Assembly: GCA_038496675.1 (NCBI GenBank)
Contig: CM076652.1
Coordinates: forward strand, 7,709,079 to 7,773,078
DNA length: 64,000 nucleotides
Source of the DNA: Rachycentron canadum
Taxonomy: Eukaryota > Chordata > Actinopteri > Carangiformes > Rachycentridae
Reading direction: 5' to 3'
This document shows, piece after piece, positions 37,101 to 49,480 of this stretch. The position numbers and the translations under genes were made by a program. The notes under the pieces are model-generated. The model was not told the origin of the DNA. It saw only the letters and a program-made list of their open reading frames with translations, and ran no database searches. Position 1 is the first letter of the stretch, and each line of letters opens with the position of its first letter.

Positions 37101-40100
37101 CATTTGAAAGTGACGATCTAAACTTTCAGCCAGGCCCTTTGACTGGGTGGTATAATTTTTTGTGATCAAAACATATCTGCAGATGTAGCCAGTGGCAGAT
37201 GTGTAATTTCTTTTAGTCTCTGCATAGGCAGTCTCCTGGAACATGTTCCAATGAGATTGATCAAAGTAGCACTGAAGCTGCACCCTTTGGCCAAACTTTG
37301 ATGTGGGATGAGACTTTTTTTGTAATGTTTGAGCAAGTTTGATATGCAGGTATTCACAGCAAGGTAAAGTGATAAGATTGATAGATGCAATACATCTGGT
37401 GTGGGATTTCACTCAAAACAAAAAGAATCAGCTACATCATCTGGGACCATTAAAGTCTGTGGAAAACTTTCCCAATCCATCCAGCAGATGTTGAAACATT
37501 TCATTGGATTAGTCAAAACTTTTTTGCATCACTAAGACAAAGACCCTTTAGGCACTGATGACATCATGGCAATAGTTATCAAGTGATGTGAAATGAGAAA
37601 AATGTGTACTCCATGCTCTCATATAAACTGGCCCCTTTTCAGGTAATGCAACCTTGATTAAGTGTAATCTTAATTAAGTCTGAATTCACGCACAAATTAA
37701 TGAAAACAATTTGACATTAAGTCTGGACACAAAAATGGATAATTTCTGCTATTGTGTTTGTTACAATGGCCAATCAATGAACACAGAGAACAAGGGAAAA
37801 CAGTAATTAGAGGATGTTTTACATCCATGGAGCCAGCCTGTTGTTAAGGAAAGGTATGCTGGTGAAGGCAGACTGCTGTGAATGGAAATGTATTGTGTGT
37901 CCATTGTCTGTGCTCTGCAGTGGCCCCACACAGCACAGAGGAGTGATAAGATTGCTAATTGAAAAATGTTTTTGCTTTGTTCAATTCCTGTGCAATCCCA
38001 ATGATATTTGCTGTAGTTCTGACTACTTCAGCCAGTCAGCTAGAAAGAAACTGTTCAGAAATCCTGGGAGCACCAAGAGCCTGACATGTATTTGTCTCTC
38101 TCTGTACTTGTTTATGCTGGTTACTGTACAGTATGCACAAATGTCATTGTGTTGATAATGTAAGTGCCTCTGCGTGTTGCCTATTTGTTTAAGTGTTTTC
38201 TTGTTTTTGTTTTTTTTTTTTTCTTCTTCCTCAAAACACAAAGTACAAATAGGCACACACAACAAGTTGAAAATAGAAATGGGGAAGAAAGTACATACTT
38301 CAACACATACACACTGTTAGGACCACTATTCATTCCTTAAACCCTAATCCTACCCATATCTCTTATTTTAGATTTTACCCTAAATACTAATCCTACTTTA
38401 TCAGAGGGACACAAATTAATAGGTTCCAGAAAATGCAAGGATTAACATAAAAAGATGACTCCAAAATTATTATGTAAATGAAAATAAGCAAGAGAAGTAT
38501 CTTCACTGACACTAGGCCTAGCTCTCTATTGTAATATAATGAATGACCTTGCATAATATGCATTTAAATTGCCTTGGCTTACTCAGTACCACTTGTTTTG
38601 AGTAAGGATATTAATATACTCCAGCAAGAAACACAGTATGCAGATAAAACTTCTTTTAGAGTCAGTGTTAAGACACCCTTATTCAGAGTGTGTTATTATA
38701 TTCATCAGTGGCATCAAATAGTTTGTGTGAATTTATTAACGTTAGTTTGTGTGTGAATTTATTAGCGTACATCCTGTGCTTTAATCTCTCAGCTACTCAG
38801 TAAAGATGCCGGCACTATTTGGTTCCAGTCTTATTTGTTTTATTCTCACTTGGTACCGAGCAGCAGCCACAGCTGACCTGATGATTATTCTAACTATAAC
38901 CATAAATTCTAACCATGACGACAATAGCAAATCCTGGCCTGAAAAGTAGCCCCATGAAAAAAGAGGGACTTTTGCAGGGATTTTGGGATCTGACCTCACT
39001 GCAGAAGATTCTCTCTGCCTGCTCTGTTATGTGGGAGACATGAGGTGCTTAGAGGTATAGAAACACATGCACAAAGACGGCCACGGTCCATTTGGCTGCT
39101 GGAGAGGAATTGCCGTGGGAGTGTGGATCAGTTGGCTAGTTCCTGCCTTTGCCAATAAAACCTGCCAGATTAACACACTGCTAGACAGCTTCATGGACGC
39201 CTCCTGCTGGGCTGGATGGATGTCACAGTCCATATGGCCTCCTACGTTTCTCTCATGGTCACACATCCTCCGAAACGCATACATACGCGTACTCATCCTT
39301 TATTCTTTGTCCATCTTTTTTTTCTATTTTGTCTCAGAATTTAATGTTTCATTTAGGTCCCCCTTCAACACATGCAGCCTCTCTTCACTGAATCCAGTGT
39401 ATCCATCAGAGATGCGATGAATGTGCATGGATATCAGTGAGGGAGCACAGAGTGCTGAGAGCGAAGGTAGACTAGGTCATTCAGGGACAGAAGTGTGCAG
39501 TGAATACTTATCCAATCATCCTGCCTTCTGGATTTCAAAGCAGGCAGAGTGCTGGGCTTCTTTCAATATTCCCCTGCCTTCTAAAAGGAAGAAGCCTCAG
39601 AGAAGCTCTGGCTTTTTTTTCCTAATAGGTCCTGATAGAGATGAAAACAAACATGGTCACAAACTGAGCTGAAGGATCAATCCATACTTTGGAGGATCTG
39701 GCGTGAGCAGCATGCATAAAACCAATCAGCTGAGTGTGATCTCATACTCACATTCTTGTCACGAGGACTGTGCATTATGTATTTTCTTCTTTGTAATGTC
39801 TTTGCTTGGATTGAGTATCTGTGATTCCACATGCTCATATGGAGTGTGCATGAAAGACACAGTGAAATTAATATGATAGTCTGCTCTAACTAACAGACTC
39901 TAACGAATAAAATGTAGCTGTTATTGATACTTATAAAGTCAAGGGCTGCATTTAAGTCAGGGACCCACAAATCAAGGCACTTTGTAAATGTTTATTTCTT
40001 AATCATGAAGTAGCATAGCTTGACACTGGTCTTTCACAGTCTTGTTTTCGTTGACCTCCGGTGCTTTAAAGTCTCATCTTGGTGCAGTGATGAAGACGTG

Positions 40101-40839
40101 CACTCCAGGGCCCTGAGACATCACTGCTGAATGTGGTCAGGGAGACAACATGAAAGGTAATCTCTAATTTGCACGTCTGTCCCATTTCATTTATTCTCAT
40201 AAACAAAAGGACTAATGATCAATGATATGATGTCAAGATGTAGCTTTATAGCACTGTTTCCAATGTTTGCATAACATAGAGGTAGATGAGGAAAACTCTC
40301 ACAATAAACAAAGAAATCTCACAGAAAATTAAAAGTTCATGTCAATATTACCTTTGAATGTGCTAAACAGAATAGAATTACAACGTACATATAATTTACT
40401 GGAAGCCAATTAATCCAAATGCTACTAATTATTAGGCATTTAATTGCTTCACAGAGAAATATTTCTGTTATGACTGCAATACTTAACCTCTCCTTTCTTC
40501 TTCTGAATGACTACCATACCTTTTTTTTAAGACAGTCTCCCACACAGTGTTATTTTCTCTCTGTTGCGAATCCACTCTCCTCCTTCATTCTGAGATCCTC
40601 TGCTCTGCCATTTGCAGAAATCTTCTTTTCTCTTTCTTCTTAAAAATTCCAGATTTTTTAAATGTGTCCTAAAAAAAAAAAAAACAGTTGGTGGTCCTTT
40701 AATCACAGCTCATGCCAGGTTGTGTGGATGGTGTGCTCTGCAACAGGCAATAAATTATTGCAGACTTTCAGTCAACAGCCTGATGAAAGACATTTGACTT
40801 TGCAGCTGCAATGACTGAATTTTGTTGGGGCAGCGTTTA
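34191..40839. other. Long stretch without recognisable genes
   Basis: Open frames are at most 117 codons. At 39067-39420 the plus strand is open for 117 codons while the minus strand is open for 89 codons across much of the same DNA, and neither peptide is recognised. T runs occur near 36170 and 38210, and an A run near 40670. A 25-bp tandem duplication at 38720 is listed separately. Confidence 0.5.
38720..38769. repeat. Two-unit tandem duplication of about 25 bp
   Basis: AGTTTGTGTGAATTTATTAA is repeated once with an extra GT and one A-to-G change. It looks like a simple local duplication. Confidence 0.8.
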
Positions 40840-41260
40840 CCTTTTTGTGTTCATTTAACAAATTTGTACACTAACAGTTGCCTGTTTACTTATCCACCAG
40901 ACATGGAGCAGCATTAACATTTTTTGCTAAAATATGGTCTCCACCTACCCCTGAAGGAAATATCTGGCTAGCTTAGCTCATCACTGCACCAGCCCGTCAT
41001 TAACTTTGACAGCCATAAAGCTACCATAGGAGAACAGTGAGGGCAAACCGCTCATTAAAGTTGAGGACTGTAAAGCCAAAACAATGATCTAAAAGACACT
41101 TAAAAGCACATAAAGACAGAGTTATTACCTGTGGGTGTTGTTCACATTTCGCAGCCACCTAATACATCATAGCCACTTTAAAGTGTAATGCACATAATCT
41201 TCTGCTGCTGCAGAGCAAAAACCTCCCAGCTCTAGCAGCTAGCTAGAATCCACATGTACG
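40840..41260. repeat. Probable teleost interspersed repeat
   Basis: Words such as TTATCCACCAGACATGGAGC, CTGAAGGAAATATCTGGC, GTTGAGGACTGTAAAGCC and CACTTTAAAGTGTAATG resemble a non-coding repeat that I associate with percomorph genomes. The match is from memory only. Confidence 0.5.
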
Positions 41261-41505
41261 CCTTATGGAATATGTGCAAGTGATGTAGCCTCCATGAGGC
41301 CACCCCATCCTTACAGTTGTTGTCGAGACCAAAACCACACCAGGCTGTAGCTATGTTTATTTCTACTGTAAAGTTGGACACCTTTACATTGGAGTCTATG
41401 GGGATTGACTGATTGCTTTTGGAGCCAGCCTCACATGACCATTCAAAGAACTGCAGTTTTTTTGGCATTTCCATGTTGCCTGTGGCTGTACAGCAAGTTT
41501 CTGTA
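41261..41505 (+). repeat. Teleost repeat, internal part (GGAGTCTATGGGGATTGAC type)
   Basis: GTAGCTATGTTTATTTCTAC, TTGGAGTCTATGGGGATTGA, TTTTGGAGCCAGCCTCA and AAAGAACTGCAGTTTTTTTG follow in the order of an abundant fish repeat. Pieces that look like outer parts of the same or a related family are seen at 52116-52176 and 60350-60570. The overlapping open frames at 41232-41595 are repeat sequence. Confidence 0.7.
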
Positions 41506-42486
41506 GTTTTTGAGAAATTTTATGCACCCTTATTAAAAGTTAATAACTTGTTAATTGTGAGGCATCCGCAAACTCTTAAAGCTGCCATTGCCTAGTTGAA
41601 CCTGATATTTTAAAGGTGGAAGCATCTTTCTAGCCATCGGTGCAGCGATCGCACTAACTACATTTCAACAACATTTCAAAGATTTTTGAAATGTTGTGAT
41701 ATTATGTTTCTTTCTCATCTTTATTCTTCACACTCAGGGAATATGTGATAAATGTTTACCCCTTTTCCCTTTAATTGCACTTTTTAACAAGTCCAACTTC
41801 TCTTAATTCACAGCACAGGCGTTTCTTAGGAGACTAATGAGCATGGTCCAGGGCTGGTTACAGTAGATTAAGCAGTCCAGTATTTTAGACTGTGTGTATC
41901 TTTTCTGCTTAGCTTAGTTTGAATATCAATGCTGTAATCCCTGCACTTAAAATAGCAAGGAGAATTTGAGTATGTTTTTAAAATTAAATTTTTATCTTTG
42001 AGAAAGCTGGTGCTTGTTGTTCAGTCCGGAGAGCTGCAATTTGATATGTGCCAATAATATATAAAGAATTATTTTACAACAACTCATGTTATCAATTTCT
42101 CCATGATCATAATTATTTTTTGTATTCATTTAGTATTTTCTCTCAAGAGGGATTTATTTTACTGCTAATTTCAGCTGTTAATTCGGTTTTGAGTGGTCTA
42201 GTTGTTGTTCAAGAAATTATTTTTGGGCATATTTTCATATAACATGATAAAGATTGCTTATTGTGTGAAAGGTCTAATTATGAAATGAAGCATACATTTC
42301 AATAATATGTCTTAGATTAAAATGAATGAGGGTGGAAGGATGGCTGACAGCATGGATCATGCAGACTTCTTAATGGTTTTATAATTAAATGCCGTGTTTG
42401 AAAATTCCTGGCAGCAGTCCAGCATGGAGTTGTCTTTCTTGTCTCACACACTTAGCTGCACATTCACAGACACAAACGTGCAGGAT

Positions 42487-42525
<39 letters not shown>

Positions 42526-44088
42526 GGACACTGACGTGGACTCATATGCACTAGTCCCCTTAATTGGGTGTGAAATGTAACTTGCCTCCTGCTGCAAATG
42601 TGAATCTACTCAGCTGCAAAACAAACACTTATGCTTGTGTCCCCCTGTCGACTGTCTTGTACTATATGTGCATGCACAGATGAGTTTGCTTTGAGTGTTT
42701 AATGACATCAGCAGGAATGTTAATGTTTGCATCTCTATTTGACACCCACTGACCTCTAAATGTACGCAAGTTGATATATTTTCCTCTAAACCCTCATTAA
42801 CCCCACGCTGAAACCAATGAGGCAATCTGTGTACTCTCCCTTCCTCATTTTCATGTCTGCCTGCATATATATGCAGACAAACAAAAGCTTTGACTCTTAT
42901 CCTCACCTAAAAAGACAAAAGAACCAAAAGAAAAAGAAATTAATTAAGCTACTTGAAATTATGTATGCATGCATTCTGCACACTGACTGGGCTGGCACTT
43001 ACTGAGCTGTACTTCTGCATCACAAAACACGAGCCCAGAAGACAACGAATGCAAAATAAAGCTCACATGCAGTGTTGTCTCACTGTGTCACGCTTGTTTG
43101 AATAAGAGATTTCAATTTGAAAATGATAAATAGGATGTAGAGTTTTCACACATGTCTCTGACCTGTGTTTTGAGGACAGAATAACCTTGGTTGGTGCCAG
43201 AGCTGGAACACAGATATGCACAGACACATGACTAATTTGGTTTTCAAAGTGTTTCCACCAGATACACTCAGGAAAAAAAAAAAAAAATTCTGCAGCTCTA
43301 CATGAGCTCCGTGACCATTTCAGTTTGATATAAATACTTTTTTTTTTCTTTTCCTAAAATTCAGTTGTCACATGATGATTAAGTTTCCTTTCAAATAATG
43401 TATACTTCACCAGTGTAACAAGAATAAATTAACCAGGCTGTTTCAGTAACATCTACAGTCGCACTCTAAAAGTAGTTTAGCCAGTGCCAGGTCTTGGCGT
43501 ATGTGCAATGTTGGTGCAGCGTGTACAGCACAGCCTCATACTGTTGGTGCGTATTTCTGGCTGCCGTGGCCTGAGGGCAGCTGTTCAGCTGGAAACAGTT
43601 CAGCACCATGGAGAGATCCTGCTCAGCTCATTCTTTCCATCTTGAGACAGATCAAAAGGCAACAGAATGCCTGTAAGTGGAAGATGCCAAGGAATAACAT
43701 CCAGCTGTAACAAACAGAGCATATTGTACAAGTCACGCTGTGTGGTATTGAGCACCTTGTCTTCAAAAGTGTTGCTGTATTTTTAGTGTGAAGGTGTGAA
43801 GAGGAGGAGGGTGGGTGGGGTGGTGGTGGTAATGATCTGTTCTTAGGCCATCTTCTTGGGGGACAGATTGATGTCAGCTTCAAGATAATTTTTTTTTATT
43901 TAAAAGCTTTAATGAGCCCTGTGTGCACTTAAATCTGTTTACAGGTGTCACCTCTAAAATCACATCACATGTCCATATGTGGCTAGAGAAGGAGAGAAGA
44001 GACATGGACACAAAGAGATAAGAGAGGAGGTGGAGAGGTGTGTTATTATACATACTGATTCTGCTGCCTAATGAAGAAAAAAGGAAAT
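41506..44088. other. No gene seen
   Basis: Contains a perfect 13-bp inverted repeat at 41668-41697, the CA array at 42487 and A/T runs near 43270 and 43340. No coding motif was recognised. Confidence 0.55.
42487..42525. repeat. (CA)n microsatellite, about 39 bp
   Basis: A CA array with one TATA interruption is directly visible. Confidence 0.97.
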
Positions 44089-44583
44089 AATTTGTCACAG
44101 CTGAAGCCAGGAACAGAGGAAATGACCCAAACACAGACACACAGAGGAAGGCTGGATGAGGCAGTTAAGTATATTTAATAAATAAGAAGGCTTACAGGCA
44201 GATGGGTGGATAAACAGGCAAGTGAGTAGCTAAGCAGGCAAACTGGCAGGAGGGCACAATAGGATAGAATGCACAGGAAACACAGGGAAACAGAACCAGG
44301 AGCAAAAGCAGATTAACAAAAACCACACGCAGATTAACAAAAATCACACTCAGGAAACTAAACTGAGTGAGAGAAGCATGAAGAATTTCAAGAGGAAAGT
44401 AAAGGTAATTGGGAACAGGTTAAACTAATTGGGGTGGGGGGGGGGTAATCACAAAGGTGAGAAATGCACAAGGCTAGGAAGTAAAACACATCAGGCACAT
44501 AAGGTAGTAATTTCAAAATAAAATGCAGATCGGACAGAGTCTGGGCAGGAAACCAGTCACACAGGGCAGATCATTACACCAAT
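44089..44583 (-). mobile_element. LTR-like or other non-coding retroelement piece
   Basis: Read on the minus strand the block begins TGTAATGATCTGCCC and ends CAGCTGTGACA, that is TG...CA ends like an LTR. Inside are T-rich words ending in TTATTTATTAAATA, then a CTGTGTTTGGGTCATTTCC segment just before the end, an arrangement I associate with fish Ty3/gypsy-type LTRs. No internal gag/pol sequence follows, so a solo LTR is possible. No 5-bp target duplication is visible. An 8-bp direct repeat (AAGGAAAT) at 44081-44088 and 44584-44591 brackets the block instead. A 21-bp tandem duplication sits at 44308-44349 and a run of 10 G at 44436-44445. Confidence 0.45.
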
Positions 44584-44591
44584 AAGGAAAT

Positions 44592-46439
44592 GGGTGTAAC
44601 TGAGAAGGTTGATTGACTTTCTCTGAGTGTGATCATCAGTGCAGATGATCCTGATGTCTTGTTGAGCCTTTTATTTGTGATTTTTTTTCACCAGTCAAAC
44701 TAGATTGTACTTTTCTCCTACTAAGCTTCAGGTCCAGAAACTCTGCGTGTGTGCGTGCGTGCGTGTGCGTGTTCCCCACAAATGAGACCATATTAAGCTG
44801 CCCTTCAATCAGCACAATGTGAGCTGCAGGTTCACTTAGCCCCTTCATTTCACACCCTGAAAGGAAGCTTTTGAGGTGGCTTTTTCTGCATCTGATTACC
44901 CACTGGCTTAATTGATCTAATTATTGAACTCTGCTCGTGGGTGCTTTGTGTTTATCCAGTCAGGCAAAGTCTTTAAGATAAGGATATGCTTCTTATCATT
45001 TGTTTTGCTCAGGCTGTTTGGCCCAGATCTATTCACTCACAGTGTGCCATTATCAGGTTAACTGTGCAATTTAGAGGAGGCTGCGATGGTGAATGTACTG
45101 TATTGCCAGTCTTAAGTAAGTTAATTGCAATCTTATAGATACACTACTCACAAAGACTAATGATTACAATTTAAACACAGAGCTACTGAAGGGATTCAAC
45201 AATAAAACAAACACAAATCAATGATTGGTTGGCAGTGGATTGTTAACAGGAAACACAGTTGTAAAATGTGTGCATGCAGGAAAAAGAAAGCAGGTTAGAC
45301 TGTAGGAGAGCTCTGAAGTGGTACAAGGTGGTTTCCTTGTGGATTTGATTCTTTGCACAATTCAGTATCCTAGCATGAGTGGCTGATGTGAGTCTTACTG
45401 TATTCACTGTGTCTAATGCAGCATATGTCATAATAATCATCTCCTTGCTCTGGAGCGTGTTTTTGTCCAAGCATAATGTAAGAGATGTGTTGAACACAGT
45501 GAAGAACAGAAACTTAGCATGTGGCGTGCTGTAACACTCATCTGACTAATATCCTGAATCCAAAACAAAGACTGAAAAACAAAAGAACAAACAAACGAAA
45601 ACTAATTTGAATAGGAAAAAAAATGTTGGCCCTGTCAACACCATGTGTGCAAACAATCTCAAAACCTTGCTTATACTAAAAATTACCATCTATCAGTCCA
45701 TCCAGGCCTGATTATTAGTGTGTGTAAGCAGTGGTTTAATACATGTCTGTGCTCACATTAGGTGTCTGATCACATTCTCAACCAAGGTACTTTTTGTTTC
45801 AATTTTTCTTTCTATCCATGATTCTGTACTAGAATAATAATGAATCGCAAGGTATGATTCATAACCCCATTTATAACCTCTAAGTGTGGCATTACTGCAG
45901 TTTTGATAATCTTACTTCCTCTGTTCTACCTCGTGCGCCGACTGCCTCTCTTTCCATGAACTCTGCTGTTGTGAAATCAATCAAGAGCTATTGATTGTCC
46001 CAGCTTTTATTTCTCACTGTCAATCATTCCTATATCCCTCAGAGAAGTAATTTCTATTAGCGCAGCCACCCATTCATCATCATTTCTGTCATCTTATGTA
46101 TAGCTTCATTGTATTGCAATTATACTCAAGGACTTGGAGTATGAGGCTACATTGTTTTCAGGGTTGTGCACAAGAACAGGGAGTGACCCTATTCAAGGCT
46201 CGCCTGGTTAACCATTCTCTTCTCTGCAGACACCAACACAGTTTGAATAACAGAATACTGCTTTAAATAGACAGCAGTTAGCTTGAGGAGAGCTAATCAC
46301 ATGGGATGACTAATTGGAATAATGCCTCACACATGAATCATAGGCATCATATATTTCTATGATGGCAGTTTAACAGCCATCATAGAAATATATTAGACAT
46401 TATTTGGAACACCATACTAATACAAGTAAGGCCTCTATT
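44592..46439. other. No gene seen; one perfect hairpin
   Basis: A GT/GC-rich microsatellite lies at 44745-44772. The stretch 44880-45080 has mixed composition with several homeodomain-like and GATA-like words and could be a conserved element. The hairpin at 46349-46393 is listed separately. Confidence 0.5.
46349..46393. repeat. Perfect 18-bp inverted repeat with 9-nt spacer
   Basis: The arm ATATATTTCTATGATGGC (46349-46366) is matched exactly by its reverse complement at 46376-46393, separated by AGTTTAACA. It could be a MITE core, a small foldback element or a transcribed hairpin. Pairing beyond the 18 bp is poor. Confidence 0.9.
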
Positions 46440-47130
46440 TTTCTCAAACTGCCACGGTCCTTTGTGGCATGGACATCTTGAAATATTGTGGCCGTAAAGT
46501 GATGCACGTGCTCAGCAACAATATTCAACAATACTTGATCAGTATTCAGGAGCAAAGTATGCCTAGAAAAAAAGAAAACATTCCATACATCATTACTCCA
46601 CCACCAGCAACCTGAACTGTTGAAACAAGGCAGGGTGGGTCCATGGATTCATCCTGTTGAAATTCTGACCCTATGGTGTATGTGAAACACAGATTCATCA
46701 GACCAAGCTATGCCTTAAAGTGTCAGGTGTTTTTGAGCATGTGCCCAATGAAGCCTCAGATTTCTGTTCTTGGCTGACTGAAGAGGAACATGACGTGGTC
46801 TTCTTCATCTGCTCGCCAAAACTGTTACCGTAGGCTTTCTGTCATCTCGAGACAGTTGGGCCATTCTCCTCTGATCCCTTTCATCAACAAGACAGAAATG
46901 CCGCTCGCTGGTTATTTTTTATTTTTCATAGCATTCTGAATAAAAACTCTAGAGGCTGCTGAGTGTTTAAATCCCAGGAGATCAGCAGTCTCAGAAATGT
47001 TCAAACCAGCCCGTCTGGCACCAACAATCATGTCACAGTCAGTCACATTTTCAATCCATTCTGATGTTTGCTGTGAACATGAATCGAAGCTTGAGACTTG
47101 TATCTGAATCAGAATCACTAATGCTTACAA
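46440..47130 (-). mobile_element. Tc1-like transposon relic, same family as 2525-3113
   Basis: The plus strand reads the reverse complement of a Tc1 transposase gene. In order are GTGCTCAGCAACAATATTCA, CCACCACCAGCAACCTGAAC, GAAACAAGGCAGGGTGGGTC, ATTCATCAGACCAAGC, a TGGGCCATTCTCCTCTGA segment, CCCAGGAGATCAGCAGTCTC (helix-turn-helix coding part) and CAGCCCGTCTGGCACCAAC. The minus-strand frame at 47118-46912 gives ARRAGLNISETADLLGF, a clear paired-type helix-turn-helix segment of Tc1 transposases. The 3' half with the last catalytic block is missing and small deletions break the frame. Confidence 0.88.
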
Positions 47131-48574
47131 CCCGTATTCAAAAACTGTGCCTTAAAACAATCCATCAGTGCTTTCGTAACTTTGTGATGTCACAACAAAA
47201 TAGTCACCACCCTCAGCTATGTCCCACCCAGACCCATCGTCCAACCTTGCAGGATTCGGTTTCTCCAAGTGTCAACCTGAAATCTGCTATCTATATATTT
47301 TTTTTAATAATTACTTCTGCCTTCTTTTTAATCTTTTTAACACTCGGTCTTCTGCGAATTGTTGGGTTACTTTTCATGTTGTTCTATCAATTACACTTGG
47401 ACTGAAAGCCAGCTGCTATTGTGTGTTGTGAAACCACACAGTGTATATATCTTCATATAGATAACAACACTTCAAATCAAACGCTGCAAAATTGTAAAAT
47501 ATGTCTTTTTTTTTAATCAAAATTTGCAATAAAGTACCATTGTTTTATACATTTTATTTTTATATAGTTGTTAATAGTCAGCAATGCCATTTCAGAGCCA
47601 AACAAATTGATGCTGAGACAGAGCTTCTGACCAAAACAACCACTAAACCAAATGCAAAGGGCCATTACCTTCCACTGTGAAATGTTCGAGGTGGTGGGGT
47701 TGTTCTCCAGTATTCTCCACTATTCTTCCTCTATTATTCTCCCATAATAAAAAAAGTGTGTGGGAGAGAGCCCGCCATCCAGTGCAGGTTTCAATAAGGC
47801 ACAAGCTAGACAAAATTGAAAAGAAGCGAAAAAGAGTCATGTTGGTTTTTAAAGCCATTATGTTATGGTTGTATGCAACTGGTATGACACTGGTGCGACT
47901 GTCATACTTAGACACAAAGATTTCGGTGTCCTTCGCTGTCTTGCCTACAGTCCTCTCTGTTCCCTCTTTGTCGTGTTATGCTCTTACATACATTCTCTGG
48001 TCAGTGTGTTCTTTAGCTTGATAGAGAGAAATTATTTACACAGAAGACACTGCAGGGAAAGTGTAAGGAGATAATGCTGGAAAGGCAAAGCGAATAAAGA
48101 ATGAAGCGAATTGCTTCTTGTCAGACAGTTATGTGATCTTTTGGTACTCTCTGTTCTGATTTTATTATCTGTTAGTCCTGTCATGATGGTTGAAGTAAAC
48201 TGATAGCTGAGTGCAGCTTCAGTTCCCCACCACTGCACAGTCACACAAATGGGCGACTATGCTATAAAGATTTTTCGATTAGAAAAAGTTTTTTTTTTTT
48301 CTTCACTCAAATCAGTGACCATTTGAAACCATTTGAGATTCATACAATGCAGCTCACCCTTATATGAAATGATCATATTTGTCTCTATATTATCTGCTAA
48401 ATGTCCTCTTGAATTCAAATAATGTACCGGCAGCTGCATGAAATGTTTCCTACCATGATATAACTGTTCCTCCTCAATGATTGTTGACTGAAATTATTCC
48501 TTAATTTCAGCAACCAAACAAAAGTAAAATCTGTGATTTTGAAAGGACTGGGCTGCAAACTGACTAAGACTGTC
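47131..48574. other. No gene seen
   Basis: The frames at 47643-47915 (minus) and 47677-48021 (plus) overlap each other and show no known domain. A T run lies near 48290. Nothing else was recognised. Confidence 0.55.
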
Positions 48575-49480
48575 AGTGGAGGGGATATATTAGGCAGCAA
48601 GTAAGCATTTTGTCCTTCTGTGCTGGAAGCAGACTTTGACAAGGGCCAAATTGTGATGGTCAGACGGCTGGGTCAGAGCATCTTTAAAACTTCAGCTCTT
48701 GTTGGATGTTCCTGGTCTGTTGTGGTCTGAACCTACCAAAAGTAAGGAAAAAGGGTGAATCCAACAAAAGAGCAAATGTCACTCAAATTGCTGAAAAAGT
48801 TCATGCTGATTCTGATAGAAAGGTGTCACAGAAAGAACACAGTGCACAGTAGTTTGTTGTGTATGCGCCTGTGTAGCTTCAGACTGGTCAGGCACTGCTA
48901 AAAGTGCCTACAATGGGCATATGAGCATCAGAACTGAACCATGGAGCAACAGAACAAGTGGGCCCGGTCTGATTAATCGCATTTTCTTTTACATCAAGTG
49001 ATCAAGAGCTTCTGCGTCGCATACCTGAAGAAGACATGGGATGAAGGAAAGCTGGTGGATTGTGATGCTTTTGGCAATGTTCTGCCGGGAAACCTTGGGT
49101 CCGGCCATACATATTTGTTACTTTGACATGTACCACCTACCTAAATTTTGTTGCAGGCCAAGTTCACCCCTTCATGGAAACAGTATTCCCTTATAGCAGT
49201 GGCCTCTTTCAGCAGGATAATGTGCTCTGCCGGACTACAAAAATGGTGATTGAATCAAGCATCTGTGGGATGTGCTGGACAAAGAAGTCCTATCCGTGAA
49301 GGCCCCACCTCATAATTTACGGGACTTAAAGGATCTGCTACTAATGTCTTGCTGTCAGAGACCACAGCTCTCCTTCAGAGGTCAAGTGGAGTCCATGCCA
49401 CATGGGTCAGGACTGGCAGAAAAAGCGAGACCTGCATAATATTAGGCAGGTAGTAATAATGTCATGACTGATCTGTGTAT
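48575..49480 (+). mobile_element. Tc1-like transposon relic, fourth family, 3' terminal repeat kept
   Basis: The plus strand carries most of a Tc1-type element. The start resembles the family's ATTAGGCAGCAAGT leader at 48588, then the transposase N-terminus (DFDKGQIVM-like words, one frame), a deletion of much of the DNA-binding domain, GQCHQRE-like remnants, and the catalytic core. At 49201 the frame reads GLFQQDN, keeping the second catalytic Asp (codon 49216-49218). Just downstream a deletion removes the segment before HLWDVLDKEV-like words. The 3' end reads AATATTAGGCAGGTAGTAAT and ends near ATCTGTGTAT, the family's terminal repeat. No intact frame survives, and the 5' terminal repeat was not found. 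Confidence 0.9.

Noticed and set aside
48395..48412. ATCTGCTAAATG, similar to the tail of a fish SINE
   Set aside because: Only one short word matches and no tRNA-like head or conserved core is present nearby.
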